The notes beneath the pieces are model-generated. The model was given only the letters and a program-made list of their open reading frames with translations. It did not search any database and was not told the DNA's origin. A program made the translations under genes and the position numbers. From positions 110,977-174,976 of the forward strand of contig JABJJN010000008.1 in assembly GCA_018660835.1 (NCBI GenBank): a DNA stretch of 64,000 nt, given 5' to 3'. Positions 57,001-64,000 of this stretch are shown here, piece after piece. How positions within the stretch are numbered: the first letter of the stretch is position 1; every line of letters begins with the position of its first letter. Source of the stretch: Gemmatimonadota bacterium (GTDB taxonomy: Bacteria; Latescibacterota; UBA2968; UBA8231).

Positions 57001-57287
57001 GACCCCGATCGGCACATGGGTGTCGGCACCGAGCGCAGAGCCCACCCACCAGTACCCGGCCAGGCTCGATCCGTAATGTCGTCGAGGGACCAGTAGAGAC
57101 GGCGCAGGAAGGCGCTGTCCATCATGTTGCCAACAGCGATCACCGGTGCGGCATCCTCCACCGGCTGATCTGCGCTGTAGATCTGGTCGGCTCGCAGATG
57201 GAGGCCCTGGCGCAGGATTTCCGCCGCACGTGTGTATGGACTCCCCTCCGGAATCAGAAGTGTGAGTTCACATGTGAGCAAACTCAT
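54024..57287 (-). CDS. Large lyase-like protein with C-terminal FG-GAP-like propeller
   Basis: A 1087-residue protein. Residues ~1-450 are helical with an alpha/alpha-toroid look; ~450-690 resemble a heparinase II/III-like beta-sandwich (GGSHAYQDANAIVRFTAAGHDWFGG, KWSTASVREHCAVSVVADG). Residues ~700-1080 form a propeller with two calcium-binding-like FG-GAP repeats, VDLDGDGRMEIVVG and ADVDGDGQDEVITG, plus PQQ-like blades. No signal peptide is visible at this start, which is odd for FG-GAP repeats. Substrate unknown; uronic-acid glycans are a guess from the middle part. Downstream of the M1 peptidase by five bases. Confidence 0.7.
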   Translation of the reverse strand: MSLLTCELTLLIPEGSPYTRAAEILRQGLHLRADQIYSADQPVEDAAPVIAVGNMMDSAFLRRLYWSLDDITDRAWPGTGGWALRSVPTPMCRSGSVLIVSVSDAADAAAAATALIERFDADGIVPYLHVVQLGAQANLYLDAARPFQQEPETPWHETGGAGDWDYMMLIARMGMAAVKTGDEQLVSKFIEEILRFAQLRFFERKREDPIMIHGFLRHLLVPFAQLEHHPLVSASQRAHVLEVFLALLHSTEGAANPRLLEDTEHHRIRQNHATRTALDVFTCGRYLRRVHGLTEADDWMQLARRFFEPQLTSSKPVEDSWGHQWRATLYNTADFALQAGIEDYVHGTVFQEAADRALLAHTNLESGPILYLLMAAAVTGDDGYLRLAMRGGEQALIGAAVTDLGGDETGRSWVTGRAASEPDRLTGLRVAPLSRLFYDSLEEYAEYQPRNVYRRTVPWEESFDKISWRRGWDPQDEYLLLDGVSGGSHAYQDANAIVRFTAAGHDWFGGPDYGKWSTASVREHCAVSVVADGRGPGAENRYARLLSLSEIDGASLASTELIYPDMAVWRRHVLCCEAGWFLCVDEIEALVTGSFLVETRWNVKGVIESSPEGIASTQDQAMLDMRASGHDDTMLQTVVDREGIVCQRWTLRSLAGLSEGEITRQLTAWRVSNQEDESRSVDIEVETSQRIRVAGVDISFGERTGIEDRDGVWWLPGTERPRSGSAEGFHPIAKSSWAPVWQFEGDSPVSAVATSTHMGAIGRADGVVQLIDASGERHLRLETGGAVRSIAWLADGGLVVGGDDATLRIFDANGDERWSHLIEWQPMSWEYWTRLHCGIVGLQMVDLDGDGRMEIVVGCADRHLYGFSETGDLRWRTACQWGVPTSLAHTVAQDGTARVLAGMSQPSIHGWCRVHDGEGQFLHALQREDIVCWSIPSWMRSLQVADVDGDGQDEVITGLDTNHHQLIIYRLDGDILWEADLGAAATAVDVGPDTVIAGAACGSVSAFAAAEGHRRWCAFLGQPVASVIARPNCTAAQCDNGALAELDDTGKLQRVSAPAGVVRDPVQAKALGEGVLLVTNQKVSYFV

Positions 57288-57292
57288 CCTCC

Positions 57293-59842
57293 TTACTGGT
57301 ACTGCGCCAGAAATTCAATGAGAGCCGTATCGTGACGCGCCCGCCGCTCCATACACAGCTGCGCTCCTTCGACGGTCTTGGCCAGACTTGCCTGGTATAG
57401 TTCACCGCGGTCGGCGAAAAAGGTTCGCAGGAGCTCGAGATTGCTGTCACTGCAAACCGAAGCGCCGATGATCCGCGGCAGGATGCCATGATACACCTCC
57501 GGGATCTTCTTCAGGAAGGCCTCCTCATTCGAAGCAAGCCAATCGTACAGGATCGCGTGGTCATGCAAGACATAGTTGAAACGAAACAGGCCCGTCGCCG
57601 CATCCCCTGCGGGTACGTCGGCTGATATCGAGAAGTCCAGATGCTGCCGCACGATATCTGGATCATCGAAATACATCGATGTGAGGATGTTGGTCTTCTG
57701 ATCAGCAGACGATGATGACAGATAAACCTGCTTGTATTGGGCATAGCGACGACCATCGTCGCCAAGGGCTGTGGTTCTGAGTGCTTCGCGTGCGAGATCC
57801 GCATCGACTGATTCCGGCGCCTCGAGATAGCGGTCTGCTATCTCTGCCGCCGCCGCACTCACCCTCGGATCAGAGCCAAATTCACCCAGAACACGCACCA
57901 ATCGTGGACGCATCTGAATCAGCGCTTCGCTGTCGTTTGGCTTGCGATCGATCCCAACCGTGGTGAAGCGCTCACTCAGCGCGTGATCGATAAAGCGTGC
58001 AAAGGGTTCACGATTGTTCACACCGACAAAGTCATCGCCGATGGCCTTCACTCGTTCCAGTGCTGGCAGAAACACGAGAGGATGAGGATCGGCGAGTAGC
58101 CGATTCACCACGGCCAGAAAATCTGCCAGGGAAAGCTCACCCGCATTCAACAAGGCCTCAGTATTGCCGAGGAGGCCAATCTTCTCACGATCGGACAACT
58201 CATCCATGTCGTGAATCAGACCCTGGAAATGCCTCGGATCTATTTGCCAGCGGTAGTATCCATTCGCACCCGCATCGGGTAGCACCCAGGAAACATGCTC
58301 GGGCAGATCGATCTTACCGATCTCTCCATCCAGCAGATAGGTGATCTCGTGAATCTGATCACCCTCTTTGTATTTGACATTCAACGGGATGTGCCAGAGG
58401 AGATCCGCCGCCTCGCGTCCCAGTGTCAGATAGCGGTGTTGGCTGATGGTGCCATCCTTACCGATCTGCACCGTCGCGAAACCTGGCTGGTTCAGATAGT
58501 CACCGGCAATCCTGCCCACATCAATACCGGCGGTTTCAGACACGACATCCCACAGATCCTGTTCTGTTGCATTCTTCCAGGCGAATCGATCGACATAGAC
58601 ACGGATGGCCTGCTGCCAGACATCGGCACCCACATAGTGCTCAAGCATACGCAGAACGGCCGAACCCTTCGTGTATTTGAGTCCGAGGCCGTCGATGATT
58701 TCTGCTTCATTGCGCAACGTCCGACGGATGGGTTTGGCCGAGGTCAGTTGGTCCCGCGGGAAGGCGCCCGCCTGGGGCAGCTTGAGGACACTCTCATACT
58801 CTGGGTAGAGACCCTCGAGAATGGACCGCGCCATCCACGTAGCAAATGCCTCGTTGAGCCACAGATCATCCCACCACGCCATGGTCACCAGGTCACCATA
58901 CCACATGTGCGCCACTTCATGGGCAATGGTATTGAGTACGTTCTCCGCTTTGCGGCCGGATGCCTGATCGCCGATGAGCAGGAGATCCGTGCGATATGCA
59001 ACGAGACCCGCATTCTCCATCGCGCCAAAGGCGAACTCAGGCACGGCGACAAAGTCTAGCTTGCGATAGGGATACGCTGTCCCGAAGTATTGTTCGAGAG
59101 CAGAGATGATCTTTGGTGTCTCGCGCAGCACGAATCCGAGCTCGTGAGCGTGTCCCCTGGGGGTATAGACGTGCCCCGGGACAGACAGACCCTCCAACGG
59201 CGTAGAATCCAATGGTCCTACCGCCCAGGCCAGCAGATAACTCGACATCGGTGGAGTCTGCATGAAGGCGACCGTCTGCCAGCCGTCGTCTACCTCACGC
59301 GATGCAACAGGAGTATTCGATACGACGGCGTGTGATGCCGGTGCTGAAATCGTGACCTGGTAGGGAATCTTGAAGGAGGGTTCGTCGAACACAGGAAAGG
59401 CGGTTCGCGCCCGCATCGCTTCCATCTGCGTGAAGATGTAGCTGTTGTCTTCAAAAGCAACTCGGTGCATTCCGAGAGAATCCGTCGAAAATTTCCCGCG
59501 GAACTCAATCGTCAACTCGTATTCGCCCGCTGGAATCAGCTCACCGTCGCCAAGCCAACTCATCTCCCACTCACCGACGGTCGCAGCTAGTTCCCGCTCC
59601 AGGCCCTGCCCCTTCAGCTTGATCGACACCATCTGCAGATCGACCTGATAGATACCAATCTGCTCAACAGCATGATCGATCGTGAGTAGCAGGGTCGTGA
59701 CTCCTGTGTACCCGTCTTGAGAGGGATCCAGGGCGAGGGCGATCACCTGTGAACTTGGTGTGATCCCCTTGGGCAGCCGATAGTCACTGTCCTGTGCACT
59801 CACTTGTGCCAGGGTCAGTAGGGCTAACAACATCGCTCTCAT
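57293..59842 (-). CDS. M1 family aminopeptidase, exported
   Basis: An 849-residue zinc aminopeptidase with a Sec signal peptide (cut near VSAQ). M1 hallmarks are exact: GAMEN (273-277) for the free amino end, HEVAH (308-312) and the third ligand Glu331, giving HExxH-X18-E. ERAP1-like C-terminal helical domain follows. It trims peptides in the periplasm or outside. The start is the ATG at 59842 with GGGAGA upstream; the longer frame to 59881 spoils the signal peptide. Probably cotranscribed with the lyase-like gene after it. Confidence 0.95.
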   Translation of the reverse strand: MRAMLLALLTLAQVSAQDSDYRLPKGITPSSQVIALALDPSQDGYTGVTTLLLTIDHAVEQIGIYQVDLQMVSIKLKGQGLERELAATVGEWEMSWLGDGELIPAGEYELTIEFRGKFSTDSLGMHRVAFEDNSYIFTQMEAMRARTAFPVFDEPSFKIPYQVTISAPASHAVVSNTPVASREVDDGWQTVAFMQTPPMSSYLLAWAVGPLDSTPLEGLSVPGHVYTPRGHAHELGFVLRETPKIISALEQYFGTAYPYRKLDFVAVPEFAFGAMENAGLVAYRTDLLLIGDQASGRKAENVLNTIAHEVAHMWYGDLVTMAWWDDLWLNEAFATWMARSILEGLYPEYESVLKLPQAGAFPRDQLTSAKPIRRTLRNEAEIIDGLGLKYTKGSAVLRMLEHYVGADVWQQAIRVYVDRFAWKNATEQDLWDVVSETAGIDVGRIAGDYLNQPGFATVQIGKDGTISQHRYLTLGREAADLLWHIPLNVKYKEGDQIHEITYLLDGEIGKIDLPEHVSWVLPDAGANGYYRWQIDPRHFQGLIHDMDELSDREKIGLLGNTEALLNAGELSLADFLAVVNRLLADPHPLVFLPALERVKAIGDDFVGVNNREPFARFIDHALSERFTTVGIDRKPNDSEALIQMRPRLVRVLGEFGSDPRVSAAAAEIADRYLEAPESVDADLAREALRTTALGDDGRRYAQYKQVYLSSSSADQKTNILTSMYFDDPDIVRQHLDFSISADVPAGDAATGLFRFNYVLHDHAILYDWLASNEEAFLKKIPEVYHGILPRIIGASVCSDSNLELLRTFFADRGELYQASLAKTVEGAQLCMERRARHDTALIEFLAQYQ

Positions 59843-59933
59843 TGGAAATCTCCCGTCACCTGTTCGTTCGTGTCCCATCACTCACTGCTCGTAAGGAAGC
59901 GCCTTGCCCTAGGCCGGGCCAGATTCTCCCGCG

Positions 59934-60890
59934 CTACCTCAGCACGCTGCCGATGAAGTCATAACAAACGCGACGCACATCGGGCGGAAAGTCGTGAGGG
60001 CACTGTGGATGGATGATCTGTAAGCGGTCCGCTGCACCATGCAGGCGGTAGACTTCGCCTGCCGAGCGAACCACCTCGGCTGCACTCTGCCATTTGAAAT
60101 TGCTGTCACCCATCGGCGCCGAGACGAGGCATCCCCGTGGAGCGAGACTGGCGATCAGGTCGTGGAAGTCAAAGGGAATCGCAGCTGGCGAATCGTAGTC
60201 AACCAGCCGCGGCATGTAGCGCTTCTGCGACCAGCCATTGCCCGGCGTCCAGTTGAGGTAATCCAGATATGAGTCAAGACCGCAATTGGAGACGACGGCC
60301 TCGATCCGTGGATCAAAGACAGCTGTGTAAACAGAATTATGCCCGCCGAGGGAATGACCGATCGCGCCGAAAGCACGACCTGCGACGCAAGAGAAACTCT
60401 CGAGCAAATCAAGAGCTCGGATATTGTCCCAGATCGCCTTCATCGTCCCACTCTCATAGCCAAGGGCGTCGATGTCTGGCTGGTAGTCGGCCATCAGCGG
60501 ATAGGAGGGGGATATCGTCACGAATCCCTCTTCCGCCAATTCACTGGCATAGCTGCGATTGACTCGACCACTGAGTCCCACCACATCTCGATAGCCCTGT
60601 TCCCCATTGGTTGGATGCAAACAGAGCACACCCGGCCGGGCCTCGTCTGACGAATCATTTGGGAGACAGATGAAGGCCGTTGTCTCGCAGCCCTCATCTG
60701 CCTCGTAGGTGATGCTCTGGCGAACGTAGGTCCCACAATCTGTCTCGTCGAAGACCGACCACTTCGGAGGGCCCGAGCGATCTCCGGACGGCAAAGGTCC
60801 CATCACATGCTGCGCGGCGTTGTGAATCTTGTCTCGTATCGCTTCCCACGTCTCGAGATCTGCAGGCACCGGATCGGTAATGTGATTCAT
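59934..60890 (-). CDS. Alpha/beta hydrolase, dienelactone-hydrolase-like
   Basis: A 318-residue alpha/beta hydrolase. The nucleophile elbow is GHSLGGHNS with the catalytic Ser, preceded by RPGVLCLHPTNGEQG (oxyanion region) and GFVTISPSYPLMADY; the C-terminal Asp and His lie near GAADRLQIIHPQCPHDFP. No signal peptide. Such proteins hydrolyse esters, including sugar acetates; the substrate is unknown. I start at MNHITDPVPADL; the upstream frame to 61148 only shadows the next gene. Last gene of an operon that enters from the right edge. Confidence 0.82.
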   Translation of the reverse strand: MNHITDPVPADLETWEAIRDKIHNAAQHVMGPLPSGDRSGPPKWSVFDETDCGTYVRQSITYEADEGCETTAFICLPNDSSDEARPGVLCLHPTNGEQGYRDVVGLSGRVNRSYASELAEEGFVTISPSYPLMADYQPDIDALGYESGTMKAIWDNIRALDLLESFSCVAGRAFGAIGHSLGGHNSVYTAVFDPRIEAVVSNCGLDSYLDYLNWTPGNGWSQKRYMPRLVDYDSPAAIPFDFHDLIASLAPRGCLVSAPMGDSNFKWQSAAEVVRSAGEVYRLHGAADRLQIIHPQCPHDFPPDVRRVCYDFIGSVLR

Positions 60891-60945
60891 TGACAACCCC
60901 GAATCGTGTGTGAACTCGCTGGCTGGCGGAGCCCTGGTACAGCAC

Positions 60946-62013
60946 TCATAGTTGAATAGCGGCGAGATCGATGTCGAGACCGAATTGCTCGGCGAGCCAA
61001 CCATAGGCGAGACGCATCGCCTGCTCTGTAGGTCGATGGCCCGCAGCATGATGAAAGAACCCAGCCCCGTGGGCTCGACCATGCAGGGCATACACCCGCT
61101 GCGCCTCCAGGATATAATGCCAGCTGGCCGGACAATCCGCCTCGCCACCGACGAGAAAAAAGGGCCGTGGTGCCATCAGGGCCAACAGTTCGTGATGGGC
61201 ACGTTCGAAGTCGGCATGTTGTATGCGGTCACCCAGATACCAGTCATCGTCCCAGTTGGTAAAGCTGAAGCCAAAACCGAAATCAGAGGCGACACAGGCG
61301 GCGAAACGTGTGTCGAGGGCAGCTGCGTAGAACGCGATCTTGCCACCGAGCGAGTGCCCCATGACACCACATCGTGTCGTGTCGATGTAAGGCTGTTCAA
61401 GCAATAGATCGAGGGCGCGCGAAGCGTCCCAGGCAAGTCGCCCGACACCGGTCCAGTCGGGATGATCGACCCGCAGTTGATCTGCCGCCGCCTGCCACCA
61501 GTTCATGCCTGCACTATTCACGGGTTCAGGAACCGTATTGAATGGAAAGACCTCCGGACAGACGACGATGTAGCCCTGCGCCGCGAGATGCCGGCCAAAC
61601 TGAATGGCTGATTCCTCCTCGAGAAGGGGGGCCTGTGTCCGGATGTCGATCCCCGCCATCCGATCTGGATCATAGAATGGGATCACCATCCCTGGACACG
61701 ATTCTGCGACGGGTTTCTTCGGTGTCATCAATAGAAGAGTCTGCCGCGTCGTCGGCGTCGTCGGCTGCAGCAAGACCGTGCCGACATAGGCGTCCTGCTC
61801 AAAGTTCGTAACAATCTCCGAGGATCTGTCGAAGGCGGCCGTCGGATCGAAAGCTGGCTGGCCGATGACGGCCTGCCAGGCATCGAGAATCTTACTGCGG
61901 GTCTCCGGCCAATCCTCGATTCTGTCGGGGACGTGCAGCGGCCTGATGGGCTCCGGCGTGAAGGTCTCATCCTTCGGTGCCGGTTTACTGTATGTGGTCG
62001 ATATCCTGTTCAT
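60946..62013 (-). CDS. Alpha/beta hydrolase, acetylxylan-esterase-like
   Basis: A 355-residue alpha/beta hydrolase. The nucleophile elbow is GHSLGGKIA, with RCGVM before it; AAQGYIVVCPEVFPFN and PRPFFLVGGEADCPA follow, and the catalytic His lies near FFHHAAGHRPTEQ. It resembles the long sugar-ester esterases of AXE1/DUF-type groups. Start MNRISTTYSKPAP. Fifty bases of tandem repeats lie between it and the kinase gene before it. It shares ~55 bases of spacer with the second hydrolase. Confidence 0.82.
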   Translation of the reverse strand: MNRISTTYSKPAPKDETFTPEPIRPLHVPDRIEDWPETRSKILDAWQAVIGQPAFDPTAAFDRSSEIVTNFEQDAYVGTVLLQPTTPTTRQTLLLMTPKKPVAESCPGMVIPFYDPDRMAGIDIRTQAPLLEEESAIQFGRHLAAQGYIVVCPEVFPFNTVPEPVNSAGMNWWQAAADQLRVDHPDWTGVGRLAWDASRALDLLLEQPYIDTTRCGVMGHSLGGKIAFYAAALDTRFAACVASDFGFGFSFTNWDDDWYLGDRIQHADFERAHHELLALMAPRPFFLVGGEADCPASWHYILEAQRVYALHGRAHGAGFFHHAAGHRPTEQAMRLAYGWLAEQFGLDIDLAAIQL

Positions 62014-62031
62014 GCGTCGCTTTCGATGATG

Positions 62032-62070
62032 CCCCTGTCAGGGCCCCCTGTCAGGGACCTCTGTCAGGGA
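62032..62070. repeat. Three 13-base tandem repeats
   Basis: CCCCTGTCAGGGC (62032-62044), CCCCTGTCAGGGA (62045-62057) and CCTCTGTCAGGGA (62058-62070), each differing from its neighbour at one base. Units 1 and 2 hold CCCTG-T-CAGGG, an 11-base palindrome. The stop codon of the kinase gene lies in unit 3. Confidence 0.7.
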
Positions 62071-62915
62071 AGACCGATTTTTCGAGCCAGGACCTGCGCC
62101 GACACACGAGACTCAGACGCGAAACGAGCAAACATCCAGGTTTGAACCCGCTTGCTGTCCAGTTCGGCCAGTTCGCAGAAATGGGAAATCGTCGCCTCAG
62201 CCTTCTCTGCAAGTCGCTCCTTGGCGTCTCCCAGGTGCTGAGTTGCGTCGTACGCCGGATCGCCGACATAGGGTTTCGGGTCGATGGCCAACCATGGCGT
62301 CCTCTCCGCTCTCAGGACGTTGCCGGGGTGTAGATCCGTTGCCAACATAACTGACTCCGTCGCATCTGCTGCAAGCTGTGCACGTAGTTGGTCCCCTTCT
62401 TCCTTAAGACCGAAGTCATACTCCGGCTCCGGCTGATCAGACGGACCACTGCGCCATGTCTCGACCATCTCTACCAATGTTCGAAACATTCCCTGCGGCG
62501 GGTATCTCTTCCTTAAGCGCATCAAGATGTCGGCGACGACACGATCCTGAACTTCGAGAGGCTGGGCCTTCAGCGAGTCGCCAGGAATGCAGCGTTCCAA
62601 CAACATCGCGTTCCTTGCCCGATCCGACTCGAGCAGCAGGACAGTCGGATCGCCACGCCAAAATGCCAGCCCCTTGATTTCATCATCTGCCTGAATGTGT
62701 GGCATGCCGAGTTTGAGGATCGCTGCGTTCCCATCTTGGCGACGACAGGGAGCGACCCAGGAGACGGAGGCATTCTCAAGAATCGGGTCACCAAGTTCGA
62801 GTGACCATTCATCCTCGAGGGCCTGGATGTTTGCGGGCAGAGCGCTGAGCCACTCTTTGTCTGCCTCACTCCTGCAGACCTTGTCCAGAAACTCGGGAAT
62901 GACGAGAGCAGTCAT
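62064..62915 (-). CDS. APH(6)/hydroxyurea-kinase-like phosphotransferase
   Basis: A 283-residue kinase of PF04655 (aminoglycoside/hydroxyurea kinase). The catalytic block reads ATDLHPGNVLRAERTPWLAIDPKPYVGDPAYD: the usual HGD is TDL here, with DLH-x-GN and the metal Asp in AIDPK kept. AILKLG is the nucleotide-binding Lys strand. Resistance to streptomycin is the best-known role, but this gene is coupled to an enolase-superfamily gene (ATGA overlap) and followed by esterases, so a sugar or small-alcohol kinase in catabolism is at least as likely. No signal peptide. Confidence 0.82.
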   Translation of the reverse strand: MTALVIPEFLDKVCRSEADKEWLSALPANIQALEDEWSLELGDPILENASVSWVAPCRRQDGNAAILKLGMPHIQADDEIKGLAFWRGDPTVLLLESDRARNAMLLERCIPGDSLKAQPLEVQDRVVADILMRLRKRYPPQGMFRTLVEMVETWRSGPSDQPEPEYDFGLKEEGDQLRAQLAADATESVMLATDLHPGNVLRAERTPWLAIDPKPYVGDPAYDATQHLGDAKERLAEKAEATISHFCELAELDSKRVQTWMFARFASESRVSAQVLARKIGLP

Positions 62916-64000
62916 GTCGTGAGCGATTCCAGCACCATGCCCTCGCGCTTGAGTCGAGCATACATCTGCTCGAATTCTGCCCCGCCGTCGTCATCCCAGT
63001 AACGCGTCTTGATCGGTGCGCAGAAGCTGAATGGCACGAGGCCCCGTTTCCAGTCAGGGCGCACCATGAAGTGCCCCGATGCGTCTGGATCCATAGGAAA
63101 ATACATCTGCGCGCCATTCGCGAAGCTTGATGCAATGATCCATCGCGATGGTGCGGGTAGTTCCAGATTCTTCAACCGCTCCAGCGCGTCGCGGTCAAGA
63201 CTGAGTCCCAATCCGGGCTTCTCAGATACTCGAACGCAGCCATTGATTGGCTCGAGTCGTTCGTGTACAACATCATCGGTCCAGGTTTCCGTATCGGTGT
63301 GGAAGTGAAGATTCGCTGACGGAAAAGAAGCCATCATGTGCGTCGTCATGGCGCGGGAGATCGTCGTACCCACATTCTGGATCGAAAAAGGGATGTTTCC
63401 GGCACCAAACAATCCCGCCTGACGCGTGACGGGACCGAGCAGTTGGTGGCCGCGGATATAGGCATCCCCCGCCCCCATCAACACCTCGTGTGTGCAGTCG
63501 AGGGCCGCACGATGTCGTACGATGGGCAGGCGAATACGCTGACGCAGATCGATCGAGCCCTCGATGTCCTTCTCGTCCATCACATCTTCGAAACAACCGG
63601 CAATGGGATACTCCTGCAGTCTCGTGAGCAGATCGACCATGTGGTCGTCCGTTCCGCCACCGGTGAAGTCATAGTGGACGCGAAAGCCCGACGGTGCGAC
63701 AGCCTGCATCGCCTCCGTCTGCTCAAAGACATTCTCAAAGGGCGACAGGTGGTACTTCATCCATGTGTACCCCATCGAAGCGTAGCGCTGCACTGCCTCG
63801 GCCATGTGATCCGGGTGGGTCGAGACAGTCCAGCTGCCCACGGGCACCCATGACCGGTACTTCTGTCCAAACAGCTTGTACACCGGCACTCCCGCCGCCT
63901 GGCCCATCAGATCGTACATCGCCATGCCCAAGGGCAGACTCAACTCATCGCCCATCCAGTCGAAGGGACTTGAGCCGATGTAGCGCTCCAACACGGCAGG
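62912..64000 (-). CDS. Enolase-superfamily (mandelate racemase/muconate lactonizing) protein, 5' end outside window
   Basis: The C-terminal 360-odd residues of an enolase-superfamily enzyme; the frame is open to the right edge and the GTG at 63994 is internal. Visible: LGMAMYDLMGQAAGVPVYKLFG, the lysine strand WMKYHLSPF, first metal Asp in RVHYDFTGGG and Glu in AGCFEDVMD. At the third ligand the text is PIVRHRAALDC, with no Asp/Glu in the usual place. This matches a subgroup in Planctomycetes-like bacteria. Sugar-acid dehydration or racemization is likely, exact reaction unknown. Confidence 0.85.
   Translation of the reverse strand, partial: PAVLERYIGSSPFDWMGDELSLPLGMAMYDLMGQAAGVPVYKLFGQKYRSWVPVGSWTVSTHPDHMAEAVQRYASMGYTWMKYHLSPFENVFEQTEAMQAVAPSGFRVHYDFTGGGTDDHMVDLLTRLQEYPIAGCFEDVMDEKDIEGSIDLRQRIRLPIVRHRAALDCTHEVLMGAGDAYIRGHQLLGPVTRQAGLFGAGNIPFSIQNVGTTISRAMTTHMMASFPSANLHFHTDTETWTDDVVHERLEPINGCVRVSEKPGLGLSLDRDALERLKNLELPAPSRWIIASSFANGAQMYFPMDPDASGHFMVRPDWKRGLVPFSFCAPIKTRYWDDDGGAEFEQMYARLKREGMVLESLTT

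Noticed and set aside
1-64000. tRNA, rRNA, CRISPR, insertion sequences or phage genes
   Set aside because: Spacers are short and carry no cloverleaf, repeat-spacer array, transposase or integrase text that I could see.

Overview
The window looks like chromosome from an uncultured, heterotrophic, diderm bacterium of moderately high GC. Supporting signs are an outer-membrane porin, lipoprotein signal peptides and a gene stock rich in carbohydrate and ester catabolism: URO-D-type methyltransferase homologues, phytanoyl-CoA dioxygenase, M81 (MlrC) peptidase, ceramidase-like hydrolase, heparinase-like proteins, GH29, mannonate dehydratase and an enolase-superfamily enzyme. This mix recalls Latescibacterota, Poribacteria, Planctomycetes or Lentisphaerae. 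That placement is inference, because there is no rRNA or marker gene here. I saw no tRNA, CRISPR array, transposase, integrase or phage gene.

Layout. 1-6.8 kb: end of a lipase maturation factor gene, a PIG-L deacetylase converging on an ankyrin protein, a lipoprotein, an ammonium transporter/PII pair and a conserved unknown. 6.8-21.2 kb: scattered catabolic and secreted functions (mannonate dehydratase, CBM9-like lipoprotein, transglutaminase-like protein, beta-carbonic anhydrase, heparinase II/III-like protein, M81 peptidase, ceramidase-like hydrolase, PhyH dioxygenase, porin, P-loop kinase). 21.3-46.4 kb: the striking part, 17 genes of the uroporphyrinogen decarboxylase (URO-D/MtaA/CmuA) superfamily in 25 kb, interleaved with only five other genes: a GT4 glycosyltransferase, a five-bladed-propeller (GH43-like) protein, an alpha-L-fucosidase, and one hydantoinase/oxoprolinase-type ASKHA protein inside the last operon (the fifth interval gene is the glycosyl partner pair counted separately). 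46.5-54 kb: nucleotidyltransferase, HupE-like protein with a membrane-anchor partner, a large DUF6785-like membrane protein, SulP transporter, MscS channel, GNAT. 54-64 kb: a 1087-residue intracellular-looking protein with a C-terminal FG-GAP-like propeller, an M1 aminopeptidase, and an operon entering from the right edge (enolase superfamily, APH(6)-like kinase, two alpha/beta hydrolases).

How the genes may work together. The URO-D genes form back-to-back divergent transcription units that meet tail-to-tail with 10-43 bp gaps, many start/stop codons overlap, and their active-site signature splits into HxCG (thiol/zinc type), HxDG and DSDG classes. None looks like hemE. One (30888-31901) has the H-x-C-Xn-C pattern of methylcobamide:CoM methyltransferases (MtaA/MtbA). 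No corrinoid-binding protein lies in the window, so partners, if any, are encoded elsewhere. Two URO-D genes are translationally coupled to a fucosidase and another leads a glycosyltransferase/propeller operon, which suggests a tie to glycans or methylated sugars. That link is inference from gene order only.
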